Below, piece after piece: positions 38,673 to 52,519 of a stretch of DNA of 64,000 bases. Position 1 is the first letter of the stretch; each line of letters begins with the position of its first letter. Origin of the DNA: Dipetalonema caudispina (Eukaryota; Nematoda; Chromadorea; Rhabditida; Onchocercidae); contig JABVXV010000036.1 in NCBI GenBank assembly GCA_013365325.1, positions 248,001 through 312,000 of the forward strand. Direction: 5' to 3'. The notes under the pieces were generated by a model. It was not told the DNA's origin. It saw nothing but the letters and a program-made list of their open reading frames with translations, and searched no databases. Made by a program: the position numbers and the translations under genes.

Positions 38673-41600
38673 GAGTGAATAATTCGCTTAATTTGTAATT
38701 GTTTGTAGCCTAAGGGTGAAATGATACTACAATTGAATTACGAAGCTATCACTTCAATTATCTTATATATTAGATGCAAATTTGAATTTTATTGTAGTTT
38801 TTCTGTTGATTAGAGAATTATAAATCATTTATTTATTAGCTTATTTCCATGCTTTAAAGCTACTTTTAAATTTTTTTTTCAATGCATAACAATTTACACT
38901 ATTCATATATTTAACATTCTTCCAATGCACTTCTATTACTCTTGCGCCAATCTATAGCAACATTTTTCCGACATGTATATCAATTGAGCATTTATTTCTT
39001 TCTGTATTTAATTGGAAGCCATTTCGGTTTCTCTATACCATATGATAATTTATATTCCGATTTATTTATTAATAAATATTTTAAATTTAATTGAATTTTT
39101 GTCGATGAAATCTTTGCATAAAATTAGCATTTCGCTTTGTACGATTGGAAATAAGAAATTTCAAGATATGACACAATGAGTTACGAGTATCTGATCGCCG
39201 TTAGAATATACTTAGCGACCGGATACTTGTAACTTATTTTGTCCATATCTATAAACAGGAAAGATCTTCTTCGATTAATAGCCTCAATATGGTACGGAAT
39301 TGTAGTTCAGGACATTTCAAAAGAAACATCCTATCGCATCGAATCATAGAATTACTGTCTTAGCATTTGCTTCAATCCTGAAAATGACCAAACTTTTTCA
39401 GTCTAATATTTTCGCTTTAAAAATTTTTTTCAAAATCAATAAATTCAATGCACATATCCAAAAGTACATTAATTATATATTTCGTCCAGTTATTCATCCA
39501 TAAAATGTTACATTCAAAGATGAAAATTTAGATATTATCAATCATTATTAGGATCTCAAATATCATTCTTCCAATTTTATGCTACAATTGTCTAAAATTA
39601 AAAAACGGAATTAAAAAAAAAAAAAAAATTTCTGAACCAAAAAATTCTACAAATAGCAACAGGTTATATATCAAAGTTTGAAAATTTTCGAGCAAAGGTT
39701 AAATATTCATTAAAACAAATTGATCTGAAATCGATATGAATTCATACATACTCTATATTATTAGTATTAAACGTACATTTTTAATATTTAGTATTCTTCT
39801 ATATAATACATATCAAATAGGAATTAAAATGAATAATACATATATGATATGATGAATATATTTTGTTGTAATTATATAAATAGGTTATCATTTTATTTCC
39901 TATGCAATGATATGGTAATTTTTTTACAAATTGTTAAATTTATTTTGGAAAAGTATTAATAAACCTTTTGAAATCTTTAGTGAATTTTTTTTACAATATA
40001 CAATAAACAGATAAATTATTTCATGCGTAAAAATGAGAAAATTTATTATATTGCCTTGAAAAGAAAAAAAAAAGTAATAATAATTAACAATTTAATTATT
40101 GTTATTTATCATTTCTGAGACTTTTGTTTTTTTGATGAAAATAGTAAGAAAGAGTTATCTTTTTTATCATTTTATCATTATTTTTTTTTTTTTTGTATTT
40201 ATTTATGTTAATTTCATGTCTATTTGTTTCATCAAAATATCATTATAATTCATGCTATTCTAACTTATAGGGGTCATAAATGAGTAAAAATACAAATCAA
40301 TTAGATTATTGAATGATCATAATACTAATTTATTTTTTTGATATACATATGCAAATTTATTTTCAATTATTAAATGGATTATTTACTGGAAAACAAATTA
40401 TATCTATTGGGAAAAAAAAATATCATCAATTTGAAGATTTTAATTGAAAAAAAAATAAGAAAAGAAGGAAAATAATTAGAATTGAAATTTGATTAAAATT
40501 TCCAAGAATGTTCGAGGATAAATTTTTTAAAATAAGCTCATTATACCTATTAACTAATATCATGAAAATTCAAAGTTGAGAATTTCGATAACGATATGCA
40601 AAATTATTCGATATACAAAGAATATTGAATTAACGAACATGGATGAAAAAATTATTCAATACTGTACAGATTAATTCTTTCAACCATCGATATCTACTAA
40701 TATTTATTATCCGACCAATTTCCATTTATGTAAATTTTCACACTTCTTATGTTATCATTCTAATTTTTAAACTTTGAATTATTTTTAAAATGTCTACCTT
40801 GCATCAATCTTTCAACATTTCTTTAACTTCAAAATGGCGAAAAAAAAAAAAGGCAATGATAGCGAAAAAATTTTTAATAGTTTATTTAAACAGTTGTATC
40901 GTAACGGAAGGAAGGAAGATAACAAAGATACATTGTGTTATAATTATTTCAATAAGGATGGATAATATAAGAATAAGCTAAATAAATTATGCATTTCAAA
41001 TAATTTATAAAATGAATTAATTCAATGAGGGAATGTATTATAAATTATTTCATTTAGATGTTGTATTATTTCAATTTTTGCAACATTTATTTAAATTTCA
41101 AAATAGAGAAAATACATACATTTGTGTTATTCAATTCATTGATTCCAATACAATAAAATGTCAAACTTTAGGAATGTAACAGTTTATAGAAATAAAAAAA
41201 AAAAAAAAAAAAAACCAAAATTACTTAATTTTGAAAAATGTTAAAGTTTAAAAAGTGAAAGTTTTCTTACAACATTTAACGTATAATAAAACTATCTGTC
41301 ATTTTGTTTCTAAATTAAATTACTACGACTAATTCCTCTAATTCATTTTAATGAAATTAAGACAATGCCAAAAAATAATAAATGTACTTAAAAGTTTCGA
41401 AATATTACCATCCAAAATAATTTATTTTTATCATCAACTTTTTTTTTGTTGATAAATTTACCTACTTATGGTTGATTATTATAAGTGTGAAAAAAAAAAA
41501 AAAAATACTATTACAATTTCGAAGAGTTAATAAATTCCTATAGCAGTCAATATGCTAATTTTATTTTTTCTTTTTTTTTTTTTTTTGCTTTATTTTTACC

Positions 41601-42498
41601 ACATCAATTTAGTATCACTTATATGATTAGTCCTTCAAAATCTTAAATAGCTACTCTGTAATTTGCTAAAATATTCTCCCAATAGTTTGATGATATTAAT
41701 TTTATAAAAGTTTTTTTTATTTCATTTTATTTTATAAATTTTTTTTTTCATTTTATCACTAAAAAAAACTATTGAAAATTACAAAATGTAAAATACAAAA
41801 TAAATGAAGCACAAATAGTTGAAGTTAAAAGTTTCTTTTTTCATTTCACTTAATTTATTAAGTAGTACAAAAAAAAAAAAAACAAGGAAACATAGCAGAT
41901 TAAGAGAGTAATTTGTAAAAAAGAAATCTTTAAATTTTTCAAATTTAGTTAATTTTCAATAAAGAAAATAAGCAGCAAAAAAAACTTCAACCTGAAAAAA
42001 AAAAAAAAAAAGGAAGAACTTTTGACTATTTCATCTCGTAAATATTAATTGATAATTTCATAGTTTTATTTGGTTTAAATTCTAAATTCTAAAGAATAAG
42101 GATAAAAAGGAAACATTACAATCTTTCATCCTACATTTCTTTAAAAGCAATTCAACATTTAAAATTAACAAACTTACTATCTACTGCAAAACGATTGCCA
42201 AACTTTACGACTTGTTGAGGAAAGATAAAAAAAAAAAATGAAGTAAAGACAAGTGGAGAAAAAAATTAGCATAATCATCGGATCTTTCTCATATATTCAA
42301 ATGAATTTCATCGTCTTGATAACTCATAACAAATCCAAGAAATCCGTAGTCATGGTTTCGTAGTAGATTAAGCTCAACTGTAATTACTATTATTAACACT
42401 CATATTCGAATATTTATTCCTAAAATACTTGCGATATCGTAAAAGTCATAAAATTCTTATCATTTTAAAATATTTTAATGCAAATAATTAGGCTTAAG

Positions 42499-42602
42499 GT
42501 TAGCTAAATTCTTTTAAAGAAGAATGTCGTTAGCTAAATTCTTTAAAGAAAAAGAATGTCTAAAAAAGAAGAAATTTTAAAGAAGAATGTTTTAAAGAAA
42601 AA
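42499..42602. repeat. Short tandem repeat (about 30-32 bases, 2 to 3 copies)
   Basis: GTTAGCTAAATTCTTT begins copies at 42499 and 42529, each ending AGAATGTC. A degenerate AAAGAAGAATGT third partial copy follows at about 42580. Confidence 0.8.
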
Positions 42603-43179
42603 TATTCTCAAATTGAATTTCAGATTCTAATTTGTTAACTTACAAGTTGCAGACAAAAATATTTTTGAATGAAACAGTATAAATTAGAAATATAAAATTG
42701 AAAGTTTAAAAAGAATTAAAATGAGAGGATATGTAAAAAGAAAGTCTTAATCTTCTTAATCTAAAATATGTGCAGGAAAAAGTATAATTATACCAAAAAA
42801 AAAAAAAAAAAAACTTCATGAATGTTCGAAAAAGCAACAAAATGATCTGGAAATCATTAAATCAAACAATCAAATAAATCATTTCCATTAATCAATTTCT
42901 TTTCAAAACATTATTAAGAAAAAAAAAAAAAAAAATGGAAACTGAACAACAAATCAATTATGATAAATAAAATTTAATCTAAAAGTTATATCCCAAGTGG
43001 AAACTAAATGATTGACTAACAATAATAAGCTAATTTGATATAAGAAAATAGGATGAAATTATTTGCACCTAATTTGCATAACAAACGATACGAATAACTG
43101 ATACACAAATGATACATTCATTGTCACACTATGACAATGAATGTAATGTAATTTTGTTGGAATTGAAAAATAAATCCAT

Positions 43180-43180
43180 C

Positions 43181-43214
<34 letters not shown>

Positions 43215-43215
43215 T
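43180..43215. repeat. (CT)n microsatellite
   Basis: A pure CT run followed by degenerate CT-rich sequence on the plus strand, in non-coding DNA. Confidence 0.9.
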
Positions 43216-45634
43216 TCACTTTGTAAGTCGCCTATTTGTCTGTAAAGAATGAAAAGTTTACTGTAATATGATCGATCTTATAAGAGAATCATCTGAAAAT
43301 AACGATGAGAGAGAAGATTAATGATTGGTTAGAAGATTTACAACGATTTTCCTCAAAGAATGTTTATTATTTGTAATTTTGGTTAATTGGATTAATTGTT
43401 ACAATGAAACAATGAATAAAAGTTATTAATTTCATTCCATTTATTTATGCTATTTTTTTTACAATTAACAATAATAAATGACTAATTAATTAATTAATAG
43501 ATGCACTTTTTTTTCCCCCAAAATTATACATTTCAATATAAATAATTTCTATTAAAAATGATCAAATGATAATATCATTCTTTACAAATATCATTAAAAT
43601 AATCAAAATTCATAACAATTATCTGATAATATCTTCTTCTATAAGATTTGTTCACTTTTTTTTTTTTTTCTGATATTTTTTCATTTTCTATTTACTGTAA
43701 TTTTTTGCCAAGTATTTTGATAAAAAATTATTTATTTCCATTTCTTTTCTTGTACAACAATCAATTTATAAATTAATCCTTGCAATTATCAATAATTGGT
43801 TAGAGATAGGAATAATTAGCATGAAAATATTTGTCCTTTATCGATTAACAGAGCATTATTTATTTGAATTTATTATTGATCGATCATTAATCTAAATTCA
43901 ATAATTTTGTCTTTGCTATTATTTGTAATGGAATGAATTTTATCGGAAACATATATATTCAACAATAAATTATCAATTGATTCAGACTAAAGTTTAGAAT
44001 TAATTAAATAATATTCAAATTAGGAATAGAATCAAAAATTTCGATATGAGCTATATTTTCGGCATCATTTATTGCAGATGACCTCTGATCAGAAATGCCA
44101 GGAAAAAAAACAACTTATTATTTGAACATTGACCGCATTCTTAACTTCTTCAGTCCACTTAACAAATATTATTTTCCCATCAATGTAAATTTCGACATCC
44201 TAATCTAAAACAAAATGAAATTTTTGAAGATTTTATAAATTGAAATATCGGGAACTGTAAAAAAAAAGGTCAAAAAGTAGAAAAGTTTGATGGCTACTAA
44301 AACTTCAGTTCTGAATTCCAATGAAATTGTGCTAAAATTTTAATTTTAATATTGAAAATAACTAAATTATTAAGTCTAAATGATCGGAAAATTTATAAGA
44401 TATTTTAATTCATTAAAAGAAAAAATATTCTATGAGTAAATCAACTGATAAAAAAAGTAAGTAAAATATTACAATGGAGGAATTACAACTTGTCGTAATT
44501 TCGTTAAATATGGCAAGTGTGTCAATAGAACTGAATAGTTTCACTCTTGTTAGTTAACTTTCAAATTATGTTACTCCAAATATCTATTGAGGTGAAATAA
44601 TTAACGTTTGCATTTATTTGAAAAAACTTAATCTCAATTCTATCCAAAGATAAAGTATACTTTTAACAGTATACCGAAGAGGGAAGAAGTATACAATATT
44701 CTCTGAGATTTTCAACATTAAACTCACTTATATTTTAAATCATCTATCATAACATACTATTATTTAGTCTTATCAATTCCTACAAAATGATAAAATAAAT
44801 TGATACTGTTATCACAGTAAATTAATTGTTTGCAATGGTATCAAATAGAAAGATATCATATACCAATGAAATATATTGCATTAATATAATTTCAACAAAT
44901 TATTCGAATCTATGAAAATAATATTTTCAACTCCACTATCATTGCATCAGATTCAGCTACCCATTAAATATCTAGGGATATATTTAATTTTTTTTTTTTT
45001 TTAATATAATGAAAAGCATTTGAAGTTAGCTATAAATTATAGAGAAGAATTGAGCCATTTCCTGCTGAAAGGTATGATTGCAGAAGTTATGGAAGCTGTA
45101 AGAATTTATGGAAGAATTAAGAAAAATTAATGGACAATTTTATTAATTATTATATCCGAAATGCGACATTTGTTTAACATTTTTCTTTTGTGTCACCAAG
45201 TTCCAAAAAAATGGCTAATGAAGCAATAATTTTGGACTTCCAAAAAATAACTACTGATGACGATTGGTCGGCAATAATCCGATAAAAAATAACCTTTTCA
45301 GATTTAATCATTTTTTATCCAAAATTTTTTAAGCAATGAATTCAATAAAGTAATCACGAAATAGCTTAATATAAATTTATAATTCAAATAAAATAAATTA
45401 TCGAAAAAAAAAAACTTCCAATAGATGTTGCAGAAAAGTAACAATCATTTTTAGATCCCACAAAAACAGTAAATATCAAAAATTAATTTTTCAGAAACAA
45501 ATTTCACTAATTCAAAATCATTCATCAAACATTACAAGGAATAAAATTTAATTCCTATCAGATTTGAATTTATCCAACCTTGAAGTTTGTCATAAAAAAA
45601 AAATTGGATGAAAGTGAAAATTTTATTGATAATA

Positions 45635-45830
45635 GTTAACAGCAGCTGGTTGACACAAATATAGTTATTACCAGTAATGGATGAAATGCAAAAAGATGAC
45701 AACAGATTGTTGTTGTAATATGATCCTAACCGATCAGCGATTCTAATTCTTCTCCATCATCAAATGACCTTCACAATTTGTGGTACCATTTGTCGTATGC
45801 AACAGCAGCTGTTAATCTATTGATTATAAC
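45635..45830. promoter_or_regulatory. Composition island with paired E-boxes
   Basis: A less AT-biased island carrying CAGCTG at 45643-45648 and 45806-45811, each inside the same AACAGCAGCTG 11-mer in the same orientation. CAGCTG is the core bound by bHLH factors; that it works here is inference. Confidence 0.25.
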
Positions 45831-46006
45831 TGCATTTTTTTTTATTGTATCATTAATCGTAAAACCATAACTGATAGTTCTTTTTTTTTTTCTTCCCCAT
45901 CCTTTTTCCTATCTCTTTCATTCCTTATAAAAATATTAAAAATAATTTTGAACTATTTTAATCATTACTTTAATATGATTGCATATCCCTTCTTTTCTCT
46001 TCTTTT

Positions 46007-46060
46007 TTCCTCTCTCCCTCTCTCTCTCTCTCTCCTTCTCTCTCTTTTCCTCTCTCTCCT
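46007..46060. repeat. (CT)n-rich tract
   Basis: Imperfect CT dinucleotide repeats on the plus strand, similar in type to the tract at 43180. Confidence 0.9.
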
Positions 46061-46523
46061 AAAAGTAATTTTTATTTGAGTTAAAAGTTGCAATGAATAA
46101 ATAGCAGAAAAAAAAAACTACTAAATAAAAAATGTAAAATTTTTAAGTAATTTTGATTTAAAAAGTTTTCTCACTTTTTTCTAATCAATATTGGTTAGTA
46201 ACAAATTTTCGATATGCAAATTTTTCTCGTCGAAAATTTAACGAAAATATATTTAAATATTTGCTCAGAATCTTTTTTTTTTTCCTCCAAAAAAAATGAA
46301 AGTTAAAAAAAACATTTTTGCATGTATCGTTGAATTAAAAATTTAATTTTGATAAAATTTCTAAAATCTCATTCTCTGCTTGTTTAATTGATAAAATAGC
46401 AAAAATATTCAAGAATTTTTTTATATATTACTTGTTTAATTTTTTATTTGCTAATAATTTCATTAATTTTAGCTCATTATTGTCACTAAAAAATTTGTAT
46501 GATCAAAAATGTTGATGATGATA

Positions 46524-46632
46524 GCAGAGGTCAAATTATAGGGTCACTTATAAAAATTGGAGGGAGGAGTTGTTGATGCTATATACATCTCATTCCAATT
46601 CCTTTGCTATTACGCAATCTAAAGGGTCAAAC
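46524..46632. promoter_or_regulatory. Cluster of nuclear-receptor-like half sites
   Basis: AGGTCA at 46528-46533, GGGTCA at 46541-46546 and GGGTCA at 46624-46629, all in the same orientation within about 100 bases. This hexamer is the usual nuclear receptor half site. Function is inference. Confidence 0.25.
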
Positions 46633-48545
46633 CATCAATGGTAACTATCTGATGATCATTTATTTCCTCATTTCAGCACTAAATATTCAGAGAATCACTA
46701 AATCGATCAGTATGATTTACCAATGAAAGTACGATTTGTTATCGATGAATAATTCCATTCATTTGATATTTAATCTTCCTACTTTTCAGTTTCATTACAT
46801 TTTCTTATTACAATTACATTTTGAAAAAATTATTACTTTTTCGAAATATTCATTGGATTGCATAAAATTTGAAATAATTTGGATTATATTAAAATTATAT
46901 TTTGAAAATTACACTGTTCTTTTTTTTTTTTTTGTTGCTTTTACTTAAGCTAATTGATTACTAATTAAAACTTGTAAACTATCTGTATAACATTTAGTAT
47001 CATGTTTCTAAAATTATTCTATTTACCGTCTATAGTATATGATCAAATTAATTGACTGCAAATTCAAATTTGAAATTATTTACATAGTTATGCTTCGAAA
47101 ATTATTTTGTTGTCTGTAGCAAATGCTTAAATTAATTAATTCTTATATTTTTTTAATGTTTAATTTTACAAAATCCTATAAATTTCAATTACTTAAATTT
47201 AAAGTGCATTAGACAAAATAGTAAGTGTTTTAATGCACTAAAGGTATTCGAATTTAAAAATTTTTCGAATTACATATTTCCGTTTGTATGCATAATTTTT
47301 TAATATTCAAGTTTATGCAATATTGTTTCAATTATTTGCCTTAAGAATGCATTTAACAAAGTATTAATTACTTTAAAACAGTAAAAATATTCGAATTTCA
47401 AAATTTGTCAATTATACACAAAAATTTTTGTCTGTTTATTAATTAAAAATTTCATTTTTTCTTTTCATGTATAACTAATAACGATAGTTTCTATTGCTAA
47501 TTAATAAATATTATTTCATTCTAATTGTGCTAAACAATTTACCAAACATCGATTTTTATCAAATAGAATATTAATTTAAATATAGAATAAAAATTAATAG
47601 AATAAAAATTAATCTTTTATCTTTTGTTTTACTCTTTTCTTAGCTAAATTTATTAGTGAAATCTAAATCTTCTCATTTCCGTATTATTATCTCTTCTAGT
47701 GATCTAGTTAAGTATAGGGTTGTGCTAATTTTTTTACGTAACACGTGTAACACGTTGCTTTATGACAGCTATATTATTTGCTATATGTATGATTTTATTT
47801 GATGGAAAAAGCTTTGTGGTATTTCCTTCAGAATATTATTGTCTTTCTTTTTATCTTTCAACGACAAATAATGCCAATTAAAAATGATAGTTCACAAATT
47901 TGACATATTAATTGAAAGAAATAAAGGGAAATAATATTTTTTAAGATAAGATTTTAGTATAAATTTTATTTTATCAATGAAATTAAAAAAATGCTACTTT
48001 TTGATTATGATGCAAAATTGAAATTTTGCATTTCTGAGCTTATTTTTTTTTTTTTTTTTTTTTGAATTTTGATTGTATATGTAATTTTGTAATAATATAA
48101 TTGGCATAACATATGAATAATATTAGGCTAAGAATGGATCTAATTTAAAAATTCATTCCTTGGCTATTAAATCTATCAATTTCGTATTGTTATCATTAAT
48201 CGATTTCGATTATTACACGATGATTTTTTGCAATTATTTTCTTCAAATTTTCGTAGTACTTATTAATTAATTACAGGTGTAAAATCGGAAGCTATTGATT
48301 TTCAATTGTTACTGCAAAATCGGGAAAAAATTGATTGATTTTTAAAACTGTTTTTTTGTGGAGATTTTTTTTTTTTTTGACGGAATTTTTAAAATGAATT
48401 CTCAATGCTTTAAAATAGTAACAATAATAATAACTGCAGTTACAACTGATCGAGCAGTTAGAACAGAAAACGGCTCAAGCAAATTTAGCAATAACCGGTG
48501 CGACTATTACGGGATCATCGTTACGGATAATTCGATTGCAAACAA

Positions 48546-51500
48546 ATGTCTGAGCAATCATCAACACAATCCCGAGAAACATTTCATGCAACTCATCAAC
48601 GGGAACAAACATCACAACAACAAACTTTACCACAACCATCACAACAATTAAGAATGCGGCTTCCCTGTCGACAAAATGTATCATCATTTCCGGAACTATT
48701 ATCACAGGGATTCTCGATTGCAAACTCATCTCGAGAAATAATTGAACGAGTGCTTACAGAGGGAGTTTACGAACTACTTGTACCATCCTCATCATCTTTA
48801 TCATCATCATCCATTCAACAGCCAAATTTACAAATGAATCAGCAACGGGTACAAACATCTCAGCAAAGATATCCTGAAGGAAATCAATTTATCCTACAAG
48901 TACCGGTACAAACTAATCAACAGCAACCATCGAGAATGTCGCAGCAATCACATGCAGAACAATTGTTGTTGCAAGTACCTTTGCAGCAATCACAACAAAT
49001 GTTGCATGTGGTGAACCCCGGAAATACCAATACTCAAATGTTTCTACAAGTTCCTCAGTTACAAGCAAATTCAAATATACCATCTCGAGAATCTTCCTCC
49101 ATAGCATCGCAACAATCACATATGCAAAGGGCTGAATCATTGTTTCCACAAGCATCTCAACAGTCGATGCAAACTGTTCAACAGCAGAATCCACAAGGAC
49201 TATCTCAATATGCTAATCAGGAATTGCAATCACAGCAAGCTTTAGATGGATCTCAACAGCAACACATTCAAAGAACTCAACAACTATTGCTACAGTTATC
49301 TCAGCAAATACCAATATTAGCATTGCAACAATCGCTTCAACAAACACAACCATTGCTCGTTCAAGTTCTTCAACAATCTTCAACTACTTCGCAACAATTA
49401 CGTCCACAACAGAATCAGCATCCATTTCTACAGATACCACAGCAACCGCGATCAAACCAGAGAATGCCGATACGATCTTCTTTGCAACAAGTGCGGTCAA
49501 CTCCGCAAGCGCCAACACAATCATCTCAACGACCTCTCGTACAACAATCAAATCAAGTAATGCCTTCAGTTTTGCGGCAAATGCAATCTAATCAATCTTC
49601 TACATCATCTGAACAATCAGTTTCACAAAGAATTCAACAAATTTTACAGCAAATATCTCAACAACTAATAACAGAATCAAGGGGAACAGATTCAGAAAAT
49701 GTTCCGCTACTTGCTCGACTTACACAAATGGCTCAACAACAATCAAATCAGCAGCAAATAGTTCAACAACCACAGGTGCATGCAATTCAAGAACCTTTTT
49801 TTACACATGTTATTCCTTGCGGATCACTAGGAGTACCTTTGGGGATTTTACAGGTATCAGAATCTCAATTGCAACCATGTCAGCAATCATCACAATCGGG
49901 TCAAGATTCGCTTGAAATACCGGAAGTATCACTTTTTGATTTATCTCCGCAGCAATTCATGCGTATCATTCAACAATGCCCATACAATAGACCATCAAAT
50001 CAGGAATCATCAATGCATTCAGCTCGACAATCACTACTACAATCACGTCAAAAATCATCTTTATCGTCACGTCAAGTATTATCTACATCATTACGTCAAG
50101 GATCATCTACACAATTAGACCGAGAATCACTTCTACAATCAGACCAAGAATCATCTGCATCATTACATCGGGAATCATCCGCACAATTACCTCAACAATG
50201 TTCACTTTTGTCAGAAAATCAAAGTCAAGAATTATCACCGGAAACTATTACATCGTCAAATCAAATTAGTCCTTCATCAATACTAAATGATACATTTACT
50301 TCACCAATTACCAATACTACTAATGCTAATGAATTGCAAGAGACATTTGCAGAAGGTTTGTTTACCGATTTTGTATTACCGAAACAAATTTAGATCATCC
50401 ATCCGGAATTAAACTCTCTTTTAAAAGAAAATCTGAATACTACACGTTTAAAATTAATCAAAATTTTCTTTTTACCTTTCTCGCTCTCTCTCTCTTAGTG
50501 CTTCCAACTCTCCTATTCTCTAAGTAAGTTATAATTTGTTTGATTTCAAATTTATAAATTTTTCCACACACAGAAAATCAAGATGATGAGGAATCCAATA
50601 ACGATGACGAAGAAAGTGATCATTTCATTTCAGGCGTAGAAACTAACACGTTATCGGTAAGTAAAGATTATTAAAATAATGGAAATTTTCATTTTTCTTC
50701 CATGTAAATTATCATATCAGCAAGTATATATTGTATAATGCAAATTGTCACATTAAACTTTACTTCATCTCATTTCTCACAAAATTTGTATGTTTTGATT
50801 CTTTCTAATCAATATAATTCTTAACAATAATTTAAATTATTTAATTTTACTTTTTAAATTTTTATTTTTGTTAATTTAAAAGGAAAAATGACTTTTTTCA
50901 GAGTTAATTTTTAACTTCAATTTTTGATATCAAAATTTCATTTCAGACAAGATCAGAAATGTTAGCAGCAGAACATATAAACATGAGGCAATTACAAGCA
51001 GCGCTCTCTCGGACTTCAGAAACTATCGCTTTTACAACACCGGGTAATTCAGGCGAATCGCAAGAAGCAATAGCTGATAATGGTTCCGGTTTGTTGTGGT
51101 GCTAGAAATTTTAACAGCAACTATTAGCAAAATAACTAATAATAATTATAATAATAAGAAATATTAATGATATCAATTAATTAATATTGATAATAAATAA
51201 TAAACAGCAATAATAGTTGATGATAATCGTTAAATAATAATAAGTCATTTTTTTTTTGATCAGAAAGAAAAAGGAAAGGTACACATTAAGCATAGTTATT
51301 TTATCTAAATACCAAATTTTAAAAATTCATCTTTATATTTACGAAATTTCGAAATTGATTTTTTCGTTTCACTTCTTTCTATAAATGTAAAGGTTTTTGC
51401 ATGAATGATTTTAAAAAATTTGTGAATGATTTGTTTCAAAAATTTCCAAACACATAAAAGAATTGCACATGGAATTTAAATAATTAATATTTGATTATGA

Positions 51501-52444
51501 AACAATTGATATATATATATATATATATATATTCATTATTCATTCCTATAAAATATTACGTACCGTTGAAATCATTGATATCTAACAATTAGCATAATAG
51601 CACAAACAATTTATTACTACGTATTGTCGCAATCGATTAATAAGTTAGGATTCTAAATTAAAATGAAATTTCAGATTCAACAATTGGAACAACTGAACAT
51701 ACAACAGGAACTATAGGATATATGGATTCACGTCATATTTCTAATCTAAATGATAATAATACAATATCATTTAATAGTGATTATTTGACACCTTTAATAC
51801 TTACACCAATAGCTGCATTAACATCATCTTTAAATAATCAACAAACACAATCTGATATTCCCGATAATAGCACTATTATATCATTATTATTAAATCATGT
51901 TTTAAATCCCAATGAGATTAATCTTCTTCTTATGGGCAATAATAATAATAATAATAATAATACAAATGATGATGAAGCGATGGAATCTAGAAATGATCTT
52001 TATCAGGTAAGTCTATTTTTTCTTTGATCTTCTCAAATTTTAATAAATGCAATCAAGAAAAAGAAGAAAAAGGTACTATACTCATCGTATTACCTATAGT
52101 GTATTTCGATATTGTCGATATCTAAATTTTTTTCCGGTTGCATTTGTTGAAATTTAGAAAGGATTGGAAAAAAAAAAAATTTGTTGCTAAATTCATTTCT
52201 GTTCCAATTTGTATTTGAAATATTTTCACTTTTTCATACATTTTAATTTAATCAAACTTAAATTCATTTCACGATTTTTTTTGATCTGTTGGAAAAAGTT
52301 AACAATAATTTGCTATAGATGCTTGGTGGTGATCAACATACATTGCAAGAAATGAGGAATCGTATAGCCGATATTCATGCAAAGATTGAAAGTTTATCAT
52401 ATCTGATCAATCGAGCTATGATGATGACAAATGATTCATTATAA
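48546..52444 (+). CDS. Glutamine/serine-rich low-complexity protein (unrecognised)
   Basis: Five exons: 48546-50355, 50574-50656, 50947-51088, 51675-52006, 52319-52444; the frame closes to 830 aa from this ATG. The 1810-base first exon is by far the longest in the window. It encodes repetitive Q/S-rich sequence (SQQ, LQVPQ, QQSLQQT, RQSLLQSRQ), like prion-like domains of transcription or RNA-binding proteins. Exon 2 is acidic (NQDDEESNNDDEESD). Exon 3 has a helical stretch (EMLAAEHINMRQLQAALS). Exon 4 holds an asparagine run made by AAT repeats. The last exon looks like a short coiled coil (LQEMRNRIADIHAKIESL). No DNA-binding or catalytic domain is seen. The start is uncertain: a coding-like frame ends just across this ATG (48440-48553), so the true N-terminus may lie upstream. 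A nuclear scaffold or co-regulator role is only inferred. Confidence 0.75.
51511..51532. repeat. (TA)n microsatellite in an intron of the Q-rich gene
   Basis: Eleven TA units in the intron between 51088 and 51675. Confidence 0.9.
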
Positions 52445-52513
52445 TTGATGAATCATTTATTTATTAAATGGTTTGAATTCTATAAATAATCATATGTAAA
52501 ACAAAATGTTTTC

Positions 52514-52519
52514 AATAAA
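52514..52519 (+). other. Poly(A) signal of the Q-rich gene
   Basis: AATAAA lies 70 bases after the stop codon at 52444. Confidence 0.6.

Larger units (their letters stand above)
38675..48439. other. Gene-poor AT-rich stretch, nearly 10 kb
   Basis: Dense A and T runs and short frames without splice context; no exon is supported. It could be intergenic, or long introns and upstream regulatory sequence of the Q-rich gene that follows. Islands of more balanced composition occur near 45630-45830 and 46500-46700. Confidence 0.6.

Noticed and set aside
40790..40981. Short open frame in the gene desert
   Set aside because: Homopolymer-derived lysines and AT-biased residues, with no context.
43180..46060. 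CT-rich tracts as promoter elements
   Set aside because: They are plain microsatellites far from any supported start site.
46736..46948. 70-codon frame in the gene desert
   Set aside because: Rich in F, I, L and N with a T run inside; typical chance frame in AT-rich DNA.
48358..48651. 97-codon frame overlapping the start of the Q-rich gene
   Set aside because: It is rich in His and Asn because it is an out-of-frame reading of the CAA-rich exon.
49912..50118. Frame inside the long Q-rich exon
   Set aside because: Out-of-frame shadow of a repetitive CAA/TCA sequence.
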